This document shows, in pieces, positions 53,154-61,288 of a stretch of DNA of 64,000 nt. Each line of letters opens with the position of its first letter. Position 1 is the first letter of the stretch. The stretch is from Blautia obeum ATCC 29174 (lineage in GTDB: Bacteria > Bacillota > Clostridia > Lachnospirales > Lachnospiraceae), in NCBI RefSeq assembly GCF_025147765.1, contig NZ_CP102265.1, positions 2,641,001 through 2,705,000 on the forward strand. The letters are read 5' to 3'. Position numbers and translations under genes: made by a program. The notes beneath the pieces were generated by a model. That model made no database searches, was not told the DNA's origin, and worked only from the letters and a program-made list of their open reading frames with translations.

Positions 53154-53533
53154 GCCGAGTATAAAGATTCTAGAAATGGAAATAAATATGAATTAATATA
53201 TAGTTTACGCCGAGTATTAAAGACTCCTGGCGTGGAAACGGCTTCGGAATTCAGAAATACTAGGGATATTCTCAGCCTGTTAAATTCATGGATTAAAAGT
53301 GCATAACTCGCTTACGCTCAGACAATGCACTTTTTAATCCATAACACAGTCTGATACTATCCTGAGTATTTCTAAGAATTCCTGCAGATGTTTCCCTCTC
53401 AGGAGTCTTTAATACTCGGCTGTTGATCTATATTTATCTGCGTGTGGAATAACCATTCAGGAGGCTTGATACTCGGCTGTGAGTTGTATTTATCTGCGTG
53501 TGGAGTAACCATTCAGGAGGCTTTATGTTCGGC
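53154..53533. repeat. Fold-back element A: long imperfect inverted repeat with 55-58 bp tandem units
   Basis: A 20-21 bp unit (GCCGAGTATTAAAGACTCCT in one sense) occurs five times. Two copies at 53154 and 53209 are in one orientation; three at 53400, 53458 and 53514 are inverted. Copies 53209-53229 and 53400-53420 are perfect inverted repeats over 21 bp. The intervening arms also pair imperfectly (AGAAATACT/AGTATTTCT, GGATTAAAAGTGCAT/ATGCACTTTTTAATCC) down to a loop near 53313. Right-hand units repeat every 56-58 bp, including a shared TATTTATCTGCGTGTGGA. No open reading frame of interest. Origin unknown: decayed mobile element or structured RNA. Confidence 0.75.
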
Positions 53534-53620
53534 GACCCCCTCCCCCCAACGCCACACTAACAAGTATAAAGTACGGTGCGAGGGAAACAAAAAAGAACTC
53601 CAGCAAGGATGGAATCTGGA

Positions 53621-53816
53621 GTTATCATCTGAAGTTGGTTCGCCTGAAAAACTTCGTGAAGGCATCAGGTCGTACAGGTTTTTGCGTTGATACAGAAAAT
53701 GCTGCTGTTTGAGCATCTTTAGATGCGAGTTCAGCATTTTCTGTATCGGTTTTAGCAAAAGCATGTACACCTTGATGACTTAGAAGTTTTGAATTGAACC
53801 AACTTCAGATAATAAC
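53621..53816. repeat. Fold-back element B: second long imperfect inverted repeat
   Basis: Outer arms: a 21-bp segment at 53621-53641 (ATCTGAAGTTGGTTC within it) is the inverse of 53796-53816 with one mismatch. Inner arms: a perfect 16-bp pair GATACAGAAAATGCTG and CAGCATTTTCTGTATC (about 53689-53747) around GCATCTTTAGATGC. The stretches between also pair with mismatches (AAAACTTC, CATCAAGG/GTACA, TTTTGC). Total span 196 bp. Unrelated in sequence to element A 90 bp away. It lies downstream of the DUF4250 gene on the minus strand. Not obviously a terminator: no U-tract. Confidence 0.75.
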
Positions 53817-53874
53817 GCTCGGATTCACTTTCCTTCTGAAGTTCTTCTTTCAATTTCCCAACACCGGGAATTCT

Positions 53875-54048
53875 TTATACAAACTGATTAAGCTCGGCAT
53901 CGTACTGGTAATCAATCGACGCGAGTTTCTTTATCAGCCCCTCCCTGGACAACTCCTTATCTTTAAGGAAATCGTCCAGGGAATCATAATAATCTCTAAG
54001 CTGTGTATTGACATAGCTCAACAGCATCACTGGATCCTTTGGTATCAT
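53875..54048 (-). CDS. DUF4250 small protein downstream of clpB
   Basis: A 57-residue protein, MIPKDPVMLLSYVNTQLRDY to DYQYDAELNQFV, matching the DUF4250 family (start MxPKDPxxLLSxVNxxLRD). RBS CAGGAGGTACCT directly precedes the ATG. It follows clpB by 50 nt on the same strand and may be read from the CIRCE-controlled promoter. The ORF is short but complete, with a conserved family pattern I recognise. Function unknown. Sequence after its stop holds fold-back element B. Confidence 0.8.
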   Translation of the reverse strand: MIPKDPVMLLSYVNTQLRDYYDSLDDFLKDKELSREGLIKKLASIDYQYDAELNQFV

Positions 54049-54098
54049 AGGTACCTCCTGTTACTTCCTGTGACTGCGCGCCATATCCACAGCCACAT

Positions 54099-56681
54099 TT
54101 ATTTCGTATTAATCACAAACTCTCCGTCTTTGACATCCAGTACCAGTGTATCGCCTGCATGAACATCCCCGGAAAGGATCTTCTTGGCTGCAAGTGTTTC
54201 CACATAGTTCTGCAGATAACGTTTCAGTGGACGAGCTCCGTAAACCGGATCATATCCATTTTCGATTACCTGTGTTCTGGCTGCATCTGTCAGTTCAAGA
54301 GAAAGCTCCTGGTCTGCCAGACGGTCGCTGAGTTCTTTGACCATAAGGTCGACTATGCCACCAATATTATCTTTTGTCAATGGTTTGAAGAGAATAATCT
54401 CATCCAGACGGTTCAGAAATTCCGGACGGAAGTGTCCACGCAGGTCATTCATAACCTGTTCCTGAGCTTCTGGTTTGATCTCGCCGTTTTCATCAATTCC
54501 CTCAAGAAGATACGGGGAACCAATGTTGGAGGTCATGATCAGAATGGTATTCTTAAAGTCTACAGTTCTGCCCTGAGAATCTGTAATTCGTCCATCATCC
54601 AGTACCTGAAGAAGTACATTGAATACATCCGGATGTGCTTTTTCAATCTCATCAAACAGTACTACACTGTATGGTTTACGACGAACAGCTTCTGTCAGCT
54701 GGCCGCCTTCTTCGTATCCAACATATCCCGGAGGCGCTCCGATCAGACGAGATACAGAATATTTCTCCATGTACTCACTCATATCGATTCGTACCATATT
54801 CTGTTCGTCATCAAACAGCGTTGCTGCCAGAGTTTTTGCAAGTTCTGTCTTACCAACACCGGTAGGTCCAAGGAAAAGGAATGAACCGATTGGTTTGGTC
54901 GGATCTTTGATACCTGCTTTGGAACGAAGGATTGCATCTGTCACAAGACGTACACCTTCATCCTGTCCGATCACACGTTTATGCAGTTCATCTTCCAGGC
55001 CAAGGAGTTTTGTTCTCTCTCCCTCAGTAAGTTTGGTTACCGGGATGCCTGTCCAACGAGAAATGATTCTTGCAATCTCATCGTCTGTAACTGCCTCATG
55101 CACCAGGCTGCGGTCACTTTCTTTGACCTGTTTTTCCTCAATCTCCAGCTGCTGCTGAAGTTTTGGAAGTTCTCCATACTGCAGCTCGGCTGCTTTTTCC
55201 AGATCGTAGTTCTGTTTTGCTTTCTGGATCTGCTTGTTGATATCCTCGATCTGCTCACGTAATTTCTGGAGCTTCTCTACAGAATGTTTCTCATTATCCC
55301 ACTGTGCTTTCTGAGTATTGAAGGTGTCTCTCATTTCTGCAAGTTCTTTCTGCAGGTCTGCCAGACGTTCTTTACTCAGATTATCTGTTTCTTTCTTAAG
55401 AGCAGATTCCTCAATCTCTAACTGCATGATCTTACGTCTCTGTTCATCCAGCTCTGTCGGCATGGAATCCAGTTCTGTCTTGATCAGTGCGCATGCTTCA
55501 TCGACAAGGTCGATTGCTTTGTCAGGAAGAAATCTGTCGGTAATGTATCTGTGAGAAAGGGTTGCTGCCGCAACAAGGGCACTGTCTGTGATCTTAACAC
55601 CATGGAATACTTCGTATCTTTCTTTCAGGCCACGAAGAATGGAAATGGTATCTTCTACTGTCGGCTCATCAACCATGACTGGCTGGAAACGACGTGCAAG
55701 AGCAGCGTCTTTTTCAATGTACTGGCGATACTCATCCAGTGTGGTTGCACCAATACAGTGCAGCTCACCTCTGGCAAGCATAGGTTTCAGCATGTTGCCT
55801 GCGTCCATTGCACCGTCTGTTTTGCCGGCGCCGACGATCAGATGAAGTTCATCGATGAAGAGGATGATTTCACCCTCGCTCTTTTTGACTTCTTCAAGAA
55901 CTGCTTTCAGACGTTCCTCAAATTCGCCACGGTATTTTGCACCTGCAACAAGTGCGCCCATATCCAGTGCGAAGATTTTCTTTTCTTTAAGGCCTTCCGG
56001 CACATCACCTGCAACAATTCGCTGTGCAAGACCTTCGATAGCTGCTGTTTTACCAACACCAGGTTCACCGATCAATACCGGGTTGTTCTTGGTCTTACGG
56101 GAAAGGATTCGGATGATGTTACGGATTTCTGCATCACGGCCGATGACTGGATCCAGTTTCTGGTTTCTTGCTTTTTCGACAAGATCCTCACCATATTTAT
56201 TTAAGGTGTCATAGGTTGCTTCAGGATTGTCGCTGACAACTCTCTGGTTGCCTCTTACAGTTGAAAGTGCCTGGAGAAATCTCTCTCTGGTGATTCCAAA
56301 CTCGTTGAAGATTTTCTTCATGCTTGGGCTTGGCTGTGTCAGCAAGGACAGGAACAGATGCTCAACAGAAACGTATTCGTCTCCCATTGCTTTTGCTTCG
56401 TTCTCTGCGTTTACCAAAGATTTGTTCAGATACTGGCCAAATCTCAGATCACCACCGGATACTTTTACTTTTGCATCCAGCGCTTTTTTCACTGTATTGA
56501 TAAAATAATCTTTATTGATCTCCATCTTTTCGATCAATTTGAGGATCAGGCTGTCTTCCTGCGTTAACAGGGCATACAGAAGATGCTCCTGCTCTACTTC
56601 CTGGTTGCCGTATTCGTAAGCAACCTTTTCAAGATCCTGAACAGCCTGTACTGATTTTTGAGTAAATTTACTGATGTTCAT
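54099..56681 (-). CDS. clpB: ATP-dependent disaggregase ClpB
   Basis: An 860-residue Hsp100 protein that pulls proteins out of aggregates with DnaK. From MNISKFTQKSVQAVQDLEKV: N-domain (1-150); NBD1 with Walker A IGEPGVGKTAAIEG and Walker B ILFIDELHLIVGAG; a long coiled-coil M domain (about 410-530), which marks ClpB rather than ClpA or ClpX; NBD2 with LGPTGVGKTELAK and SVVLFDEIEKAHPDVF. The start at 56679-56681 follows AAGGAGGAGAGCCT. Regulated by the CIRCE operator at 56777-56803. Confidence 0.97.
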   Translation of the reverse strand: MNISKFTQKSVQAVQDLEKVAYEYGNQEVEQEHLLYALLTQEDSLILKLIEKMEINKDYFINTVKKALDAKVKVSGGDLRFGQYLNKSLVNAENEAKAMGDEYVSVEHLFLSLLTQPSPSMKKIFNEFGITRERFLQALSTVRGNQRVVSDNPEATYDTLNKYGEDLVEKARNQKLDPVIGRDAEIRNIIRILSRKTKNNPVLIGEPGVGKTAAIEGLAQRIVAGDVPEGLKEKKIFALDMGALVAGAKYRGEFEERLKAVLEEVKKSEGEIILFIDELHLIVGAGKTDGAMDAGNMLKPMLARGELHCIGATTLDEYRQYIEKDAALARRFQPVMVDEPTVEDTISILRGLKERYEVFHGVKITDSALVAAATLSHRYITDRFLPDKAIDLVDEACALIKTELDSMPTELDEQRRKIMQLEIEESALKKETDNLSKERLADLQKELAEMRDTFNTQKAQWDNEKHSVEKLQKLREQIEDINKQIQKAKQNYDLEKAAELQYGELPKLQQQLEIEEKQVKESDRSLVHEAVTDDEIARIISRWTGIPVTKLTEGERTKLLGLEDELHKRVIGQDEGVRLVTDAILRSKAGIKDPTKPIGSFLFLGPTGVGKTELAKTLAATLFDDEQNMVRIDMSEYMEKYSVSRLIGAPPGYVGYEEGGQLTEAVRRKPYSVVLFDEIEKAHPDVFNVLLQVLDDGRITDSQGRTVDFKNTILIMTSNIGSPYLLEGIDENGEIKPEAQEQVMNDLRGHFRPEFLNRLDEIILFKPLTKDNIGGIVDLMVKELSDRLADQELSLELTDAARTQVIENGYDPVYGARPLKRYLQNYVETLAAKKILSGDVHAGDTLVLDVKDGEFVINTK

Positions 56682-56760
56682 AGGCTCTCCTCCTTGTATA
56701 TCGTAGGAAAAGGATACTGAAATTTCTTTCTGTATCCTTTGGTCATCTTTGTTATATTCG

Positions 56761-56789
56761 TAATATAACACATATTGTTAGCACTGTAA
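56761..56789 (-). promoter_or_regulatory. Promoter of clpB
   Basis: On the minus strand TTTACA (56784-56789) and TATATT (56761-56766) with 17 bp spacing, about 75 bp before the clpB ATG. The -35 lies inside the CIRCE operator. Confidence 0.65.
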
Positions 56790-56803
56790 AGAGGTGAGTG
56801 CTA
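56777..56803. promoter_or_regulatory. CIRCE operator (HrcA binding site)
   Basis: TTAGCACTG-N9-GAGTGCTAA (56777-56785 and 56795-56803), one mismatch from the CIRCE consensus TTAGCACTC-N9-GAGTGCTAA. It covers the -35 of the clpB promoter, so HrcA repression and heat induction are expected. Confidence 0.9.
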
Positions 56804-56834
56804 ATTAATTATGAACATTCTGTGAATCCTTAAA

Positions 56835-58379
56835 TGAAAAACTAACTTCCACCTTTAGTCTGTTTTGCTCTACATTAGGAACTGGGGGTGGAAGTTAGTC
56901 TTGCAATCGTTTATTCTATAAGAAATACCAGGGCTCCTCCCTGGTCATATCCTCCAACTACCGGAAATGGGATATTTTTATTGTATAGGAGGATTCATTT
57001 ATGTCTACTAAAGCTACTGGAAACAAAAAACACCTTACCCTTGCTGATCGTGCTGCCATTGAACATGGTATCAGCCGTGGGGAAAATTTCACGCAGATTG
57101 CCTGCAGAATCAACAAGGATTCTTCTACCATTTCCAAGGAGATTCGGCGTCACCTTTTCCGGGTTCCTCATTTTCAAAACGAAACCCAGCGGAAGCGCTC
57201 AGAATGCGAGCATTTTCAGAACTGTGTAAAGCAGCATATCTGCGGGAATCAGACTTGTAATTCCTTATGCTGGAAATGCCGCCCTAAGCGCTGTTCCATG
57301 TATTGTCCTGACTTTACTCCCAGACTCTGCGAAAAGTTAAAAAAGCCCCCCTACGTGTGTAATGACTGCCCTCAGATACGCAACTGTTCCCACGACTTCT
57401 ATTTCTACAGGGCCAATTATGCCAACGATATTTACAGTGAAACAAAATCTTCTTCACGGTCTGGGATTAACCAGACTCCTGAGTCCCTGGAACAGCTGGA
57501 CCGTCTGGTTTCCCCTCTGCTTCTGCAGGGACAGCCTTTGTCCCATATCTTTGCTTCTAATCAGGAATCCGTCCCTTGTTCTATAAGGACCCTCTACAAC
57601 TATATAGACCAGGGATACTTCACTGCAATCAACCTCGACCTTCCCCGGAAGGTCCGCTACAAAAAACGTCGGCAGGTCCGCAGAGAACCTGACAACACTG
57701 GATATAGAAAAGACAGATCCTATCAGGATTTTGAGAGATATCTGGAAAAGTTTCCAGATACAAATGTGGTGGAATTAGATGTGGTGGAAGGTGCCGGGGG
57801 AAAATCAGAACAAGTACTGTTGACCATGCTTTTCCGTAATTGTAGCCTTATGCTTATTTTTCTTATGGAGGCTGACAGGAAGGACAACGTACAAGATGTG
57901 TTTCAGCGAATATATACCCATCTGGGAGCAGAGCTATATCGAAAACTCTTTCCGGTCATTCTTACAGACAATGGTGCCTCATTCAAAGATCCAGCTATTT
58001 TTGAACGGCCTGAAGGTGAACTTCTATCCCGTGTCTTTTACTGCGATCCCATGGCTTCCTGGCAGAAGGGACGTCTGGAAAAAAATCATGAATTCATCCG
58101 TTATATTATCCCCAAAGGTACGACATTCGCAGGCTTGGACCAGGAGCAGGTAACTCTGATCACCAACCACATCAATAGCGTAGCAAGAGCCAGTTTAAAC
58201 GGCTGCACCCCGTTTGAACTGGCTCTGCTGCTGATAGACAGAAAACTGCTGGACCTCTGCCAGCTGGAAAGGATTCCCGCCAACCAGGTGATCCTTAAAC
58301 CATCACTCTTGAAAAAGTAACTGCAAGATCCATTTCCGGTGCTGGTTTCATAATCAGGCCGGTGGAAGTTAATTTTTCA
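56835..58379 (+). mobile_element. IS30-family insertion sequence
   Basis: A 1545-bp element encoding one transposase. Terminal inverted repeats of 19 bp with one mismatch: TGAAAAACTAACTTCCACC at 56835-56853 and, inverted, TGAAAAATTAACTTCCACC at 58361-58379. AAA flanks both ends (56832-56834, 58380-58382), consistent with a 3-bp target duplication. Just inside the left end GGTGGAAGTTAGT (56887-56899) is inverted to the end, so a hairpin could block read-in transcription. It sits about 30 bp upstream of the clpB CIRCE operator. Confidence 0.85.
57001..58320 (+). CDS. IS30-family transposase
   Basis: A 439-residue DDE transposase. An N-terminal HTH (LTLADRAAIEHGISRGENFT, INKDSSTISKEIRRHL), a Cys-rich zone (about 62-130, ten or more Cys, perhaps zinc-binding), then the DDE core: Asp in VVELDVVEGAG, Asp in VILTDNGASFKDP, Glu in GRLEKNHEFIRYIIPKG. 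RBS AGGAGGATTCATTT. No frameshift or stop, so the element is likely still active. Confidence 0.93.
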   Translation: MSTKATGNKKHLTLADRAAIEHGISRGENFTQIACRINKDSSTISKEIRRHLFRVPHFQNETQRKRSECEHFQNCVKQHICGNQTCNSLCWKCRPKRCSMYCPDFTPRLCEKLKKPPYVCNDCPQIRNCSHDFYFYRANYANDIYSETKSSSRSGINQTPESLEQLDRLVSPLLLQGQPLSHIFASNQESVPCSIRTLYNYIDQGYFTAINLDLPRKVRYKKRRQVRREPDNTGYRKDRSYQDFERYLEKFPDTNVVELDVVEGAGGKSEQVLLTMLFRNCSLMLIFLMEADRKDNVQDVFQRIYTHLGAELYRKLFPVILTDNGASFKDPAIFERPEGELLSRVFYCDPMASWQKGRLEKNHEFIRYIIPKGTTFAGLDQEQVTLITNHINSVARASLNGCTPFELALLLIDRKLLDLCQLERIPANQVILKPSLLKK

Positions 58380-58528
58380 AAAGTACTTTCAGTGGTCCCA
58401 AAATCATGCCCATCTTCCAGAAAAAGCTTTGTTTTCTGCCCTTATTATATGTTAATTTTTACGAATAATCCAGAACTATATGGATGTTAGTCCTGCAAAA
58501 AGGTCTTATTTTACCTGTGCCAATGTAT
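58380..58528. other. Remnant DNA between the IS and a solo IS end
   Basis: 149 bp with no gene. It includes GTTAGTCCTGCAAAA, resembling the sequence inside the left IS end (GTTAGTCTTGCAATC), and on the minus strand a short coding-like run (KLFLEDGHDFGTTEST) I cannot assign. Probably debris of an older, related IS30 copy. Confidence 0.4.
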
Positions 58529-58636
58529 GGTGGAAGTTACTTTTTCATTCAACCATTGTAATTCAAAAGCAATATATTCAAAAATCCCTCTCAAGTCACT
58601 GTCAGCCTGTTCGGATAATTCTACTTCATATATCAT
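58511..58636 (-). pseudogene. RelE/ParE toxin cut off by an IS end
   Basis: The frame starts at an ATG overlapping the antitoxin stop (ATGA) and reads MIYEVELSEQADSDLRGIFE then YIAFELQ, the N-terminus of RelE/ParE toxins. After about 30 codons it runs into the solo IS end at 58547 and stops at 58511, so about two thirds of a normal 95-100 residue toxin, with its catalytic C-terminus, is missing. No continuation was seen elsewhere in the window. Confidence 0.75.
58529..58547. repeat. Solo IS30 terminal repeat
   Basis: 19 bp, inverted TGAAAAAGTAACTTCCACC, one base different from the left end of the neighbouring IS. It marks the point where the toxin frame is broken, and must come from a separate, older insertion whose other end is gone or is shared with the intact element. 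Confidence 0.75.
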
Positions 58637-58941
58637 AAGCCATAATCCTTGCGAATGTCAGCAAATGCTTTCTTCGCATTTTTTGTCCGTCCAGCCTGCA
58701 TATCTGCATATCCTTTCTCCAATTCTTCATTGAACTCTACTTCTGATAATGTGCTGATATCAACAGGTCTGGCAGATGGTATTTTTACTTCAAACGGAAG
58801 TCCTCTCTGTAAGATAATCTGTTTATAAAACATATTGATAGCACTGGAAGCAGAGATACCAAGTGTAGACAGGATACTTTCTGCTTTTTCTTTGACATCT
58901 GGTTCAATCCTTGCATATAAATTTGCTGATTTTGTAGCCAT
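58633..58941 (-). CDS. RelB/DinJ-family antitoxin
   Basis: A 102-residue antitoxin: MATKSANLYARIEPDVKEKA with the ribbon-helix-helix segment EKAESILSTLGISASSAINM, and a C-terminal toxin-binding part (FNEELEKGYADMQAGRTKNA). RBS AAAGGAGATGTTTTAT; an ATG three codons earlier abuts the SD. The partner toxin is truncated, so this gene may persist as an orphan that could neutralise related toxins. Own promoter at 58984-59012. Confidence 0.85.
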   Translation of the reverse strand: MATKSANLYARIEPDVKEKAESILSTLGISASSAINMFYKQIILQRGLPFEVKIPSARPVDISTLSEVEFNEELEKGYADMQAGRTKNAKKAFADIRKDYGL

Positions 58942-58983
58942 ATAAAACATCTCCTTTCGTGAGTAGTATTTCCATATATCTTT

Positions 58984-59012
58984 ATTATATGCAAATGTCC
59001 GCACAATAGCAA
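58984..59012 (-). promoter_or_regulatory. Promoter of the antitoxin gene
   Basis: On the minus strand TTGCTA (59007-59012) and a perfect TATAAT (58984-58989), spacing 17 bp, about 43 bp before the start codon. From 59013 to 59180 I see no gene or other feature. Confidence 0.65.
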
Positions 59013-59180
59013 TACTAATTTTATGCTCCAATAATCTTATTGAATAACTGTAGTGAAATGTAGAGCTGAAAGTACAAGTGCCACTATATATCCGATTCCA
59101 CAGAAAAATTTTATCTCGTTTATTTTCTCTGATTGCAATCTTATCCTTTTTTTCAATTTTTGCACTTCCTTTCAGGCAAA

Positions 59181-59219
59181 GAAAAAGACGCAAGCCATAT
59201 TTCTATAACTCACGCCTTT
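59181..59219 (-). terminator. Terminator of the GH13-GH31 operon
   Basis: An 11-bp stem AAAGGCGTGAG/CTTGCGTCTTT (three G-U pairs) with a 14-nt loop and TTTTTCTTT on the minus strand, about 64 nt after the GH31 stop. Confidence 0.6.
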
Positions 59220-59282
59220 CTCTGCACTTATTTACTTTACAGTTCCAATTCGCTACGCACTGCGTATCCTTTTAGAACTTAC

Positions 59283-61274
59283 TTATTTCGTCAGAACCCG
59301 ATAATTTTCTTTCTTATCATAATCTTTATGGATTCCATCATCTTCATACAGAGTATAGCTGCTGCCTTCATATCCGATAAGCTGCATATTTTCTGTATCA
59401 ATATCCTTCACGCACTCTGCTGCTTCTGCAACCGGGATGCATTTGCCGCTTCGAATGAAAAGAGGCACTTCATTGAGAGCAACATCCACATAATGAACTC
59501 CCTTTTCGAGGACTTCTTCAGAAATGCTTCCATCCGGCATAAACTTGATGAATTTCATTTCTTCTGGCAGGTAAACGTAACGGCCTCTTGCGTTCTGCTC
59601 GTATACCGGTGCGATCATGATCTCGTTGCCAAGCATCAGCTGGTCTTCGACGCGGATTGCCATCTTATCATCCGGATAAACGAAGCCAAGCGGTTTAAAG
59701 TACATATCGTCATTCAACGCAGCTTTCATGTATTCACTGTAAAGATACGGCACAAGACGATATCTGGCGTTAATGACGCTGCGGAAATCTTCGATGTTTT
59801 CGAACTGGTAACATTCCTGTTCTCTTGTTCCTTCTGCCGCATGATCACGCATCAGAGGTGTAAACACACCGAGTGCAAGGAAACGGAGCAGAAGATCTCT
59901 GGTCGTGTCGTCACCAAATCCGCCAAGGTCTGCGCCTGTGTACATAAATCCACACATATTCAGAGATGGAAGCATCTTCAGATTTAAAAGAATGTGTGAC
60001 CACCAGGATTTATTGTCTCCCATCCAGATTCCTCCGTAACGATGCATTCCAATATAAGAAGATCTGGAAAACATCAGGAAACGTTTTTCCGGATCAATGC
60101 GTTCGAATGCTTCTCCGGCTGCTCTTGTCATGTTATAACCAAAAAGATTATGCACTTTGTCGTGGCGGATTTTCTTACCATTTACATTGTGATAGAATCT
60201 TTTGTAATCCTCCGGACTGTTAACAATATCTTTCATCTTTGCCTGCATTGCCCACGGATGGATCTTGCCTTCGGTGTCTTTTGCAAATTCTCCGGCGAAT
60301 TCTTTTGCCTCTGCAAGTCCCTCAGAAGAATAAAAGATTGCCGGTTCATTCATATCGTTCCAGAATCCCTCGATTCCCTGGTCGATCAGGAAACGGTATT
60401 TATCTCCGAACCATTTCCGGGCTTCCGGATTCAGCATATCCGGAAAATGGGTATCTCCAGGCCATACAGCTGCAACAAAATCACTTCCGTCTTCTCTTTT
60501 ACAGAAGTAGTTATTTTTTACACCTTCCTCGTAAACCTCGTAGCCTTTTTCCACCTTGACGCCGGCATCAATGATCGGGATCAGGCGAAGCTCCTGGTCT
60601 TTCATTTCCTTTACAAATTCAGGGAAATCAGGAAAGTTTTTCTCATTGACTGTGAAGTCCTTAAAATCCTGCATATAGTCAATATCCATGTAGATCATGT
60701 CGATCGGGATATGATTTTCACGATATCCTTTTGCAACTGCGCGGAAGTCTTCTTTTGTTGTATAGCCCCAGCGGCTCTGTCCAAAACCAAAAGCGAACTT
60801 CGGCGGAATGTAGCTGCGGCCGATCACACGACGGAACTGTTTTACGATATCGTAAGCATTCTCACCTTCGATCACATAGATATCCAGATCTGCATTCTCG
60901 CAGGACACTTTGAGGGTGTCCATTCTGGTATATCCGATATCAAAGGTCAGTTTTGACGGATAGTCAAAAAACAGGCCAAATGTAGTCTTTCCGCTTACTA
61001 TAATAAAATTGTGGGCTCCATACAGAGAACGCTTGTCCTCTGTATGAATTGGATCATCTGTGCAGTTGCTGATATAGCAGTAACCTCTCTTATTGATTCC
61101 ACGGTTGGATTCGCCCAGACCATAAACGATGTCATCTTCGTCCATGATATAGGTAAAAGCAAATCCTTCTTTCTGGCTGATTTCCCCATATGGAAAAGCT
61201 TCCTCAGCTGTTTCAATTTTTTCGGTCAGTGCCTCCGTATCAAACGGAGCTCCATATCTGTATTTTCTAATCAT
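59283..61274 (-). CDS. GH31 alpha-glucosidase, alpha-1,6-preferring
   Basis: A 663-residue cytosolic GH31 enzyme. Nucleophile Asp307 lies in GFWNDMNEP, acid/base Asp420 in GGIWMGDNKSW, and Trp169 in FGFGQSRWGYTT. Length and these three positions match the R. obeum enzyme Ro-alphaG1, reported to prefer isomaltose (alpha-1,6) and to shift toward alpha-1,4 on W169Y. That recollection underlies the specificity call. It follows the GH13 gene by 14 nt. No signal peptide. Degradation of imported isomalto-oligosaccharides is the likely role. Confidence 0.93.
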   Translation of the reverse strand: MIRKYRYGAPFDTEALTEKIETAEEAFPYGEISQKEGFAFTYIMDEDDIVYGLGESNRGINKRGYCYISNCTDDPIHTEDKRSLYGAHNFIIVSGKTTFGLFFDYPSKLTFDIGYTRMDTLKVSCENADLDIYVIEGENAYDIVKQFRRVIGRSYIPPKFAFGFGQSRWGYTTKEDFRAVAKGYRENHIPIDMIYMDIDYMQDFKDFTVNEKNFPDFPEFVKEMKDQELRLIPIIDAGVKVEKGYEVYEEGVKNNYFCKREDGSDFVAAVWPGDTHFPDMLNPEARKWFGDKYRFLIDQGIEGFWNDMNEPAIFYSSEGLAEAKEFAGEFAKDTEGKIHPWAMQAKMKDIVNSPEDYKRFYHNVNGKKIRHDKVHNLFGYNMTRAAGEAFERIDPEKRFLMFSRSSYIGMHRYGGIWMGDNKSWWSHILLNLKMLPSLNMCGFMYTGADLGGFGDDTTRDLLLRFLALGVFTPLMRDHAAEGTREQECYQFENIEDFRSVINARYRLVPYLYSEYMKAALNDDMYFKPLGFVYPDDKMAIRVEDQLMLGNEIMIAPVYEQNARGRYVYLPEEMKFIKFMPDGSISEEVLEKGVHYVDVALNEVPLFIRSGKCIPVAEAAECVKDIDTENMQLIGYEGSSYTLYEDDGIHKDYDKKENYRVLTK

Positions 61275-61288
61275 CTCTGTGCTACCTC

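Noticed and set aside
53400..53533. Possible short CRISPR array (20-bp repeats, 36-38 bp spacers)
   Set aside because: The spacers share about 25 identical bases, so the whole 56-58 bp unit is a tandem repeat. No cas genes and mirror copies on the left.
53513..53770. Minus-strand frame of 85 residues across element B
   Set aside because: It spans an inverted repeat, has no RBS and low-complexity output; both strands give similar peptides because of the palindrome.
58361..58547. The IS right end at 58547 rather than 58379
   Set aside because: The flanks at 58548 (TTC) do not match the left flank (AAA), while those at 58380 do. Not fully excluded.
58942..59282. A gene between the antitoxin and GH31
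   Set aside because: Only short frames, no RBS; the region holds the antitoxin promoter and a terminator.
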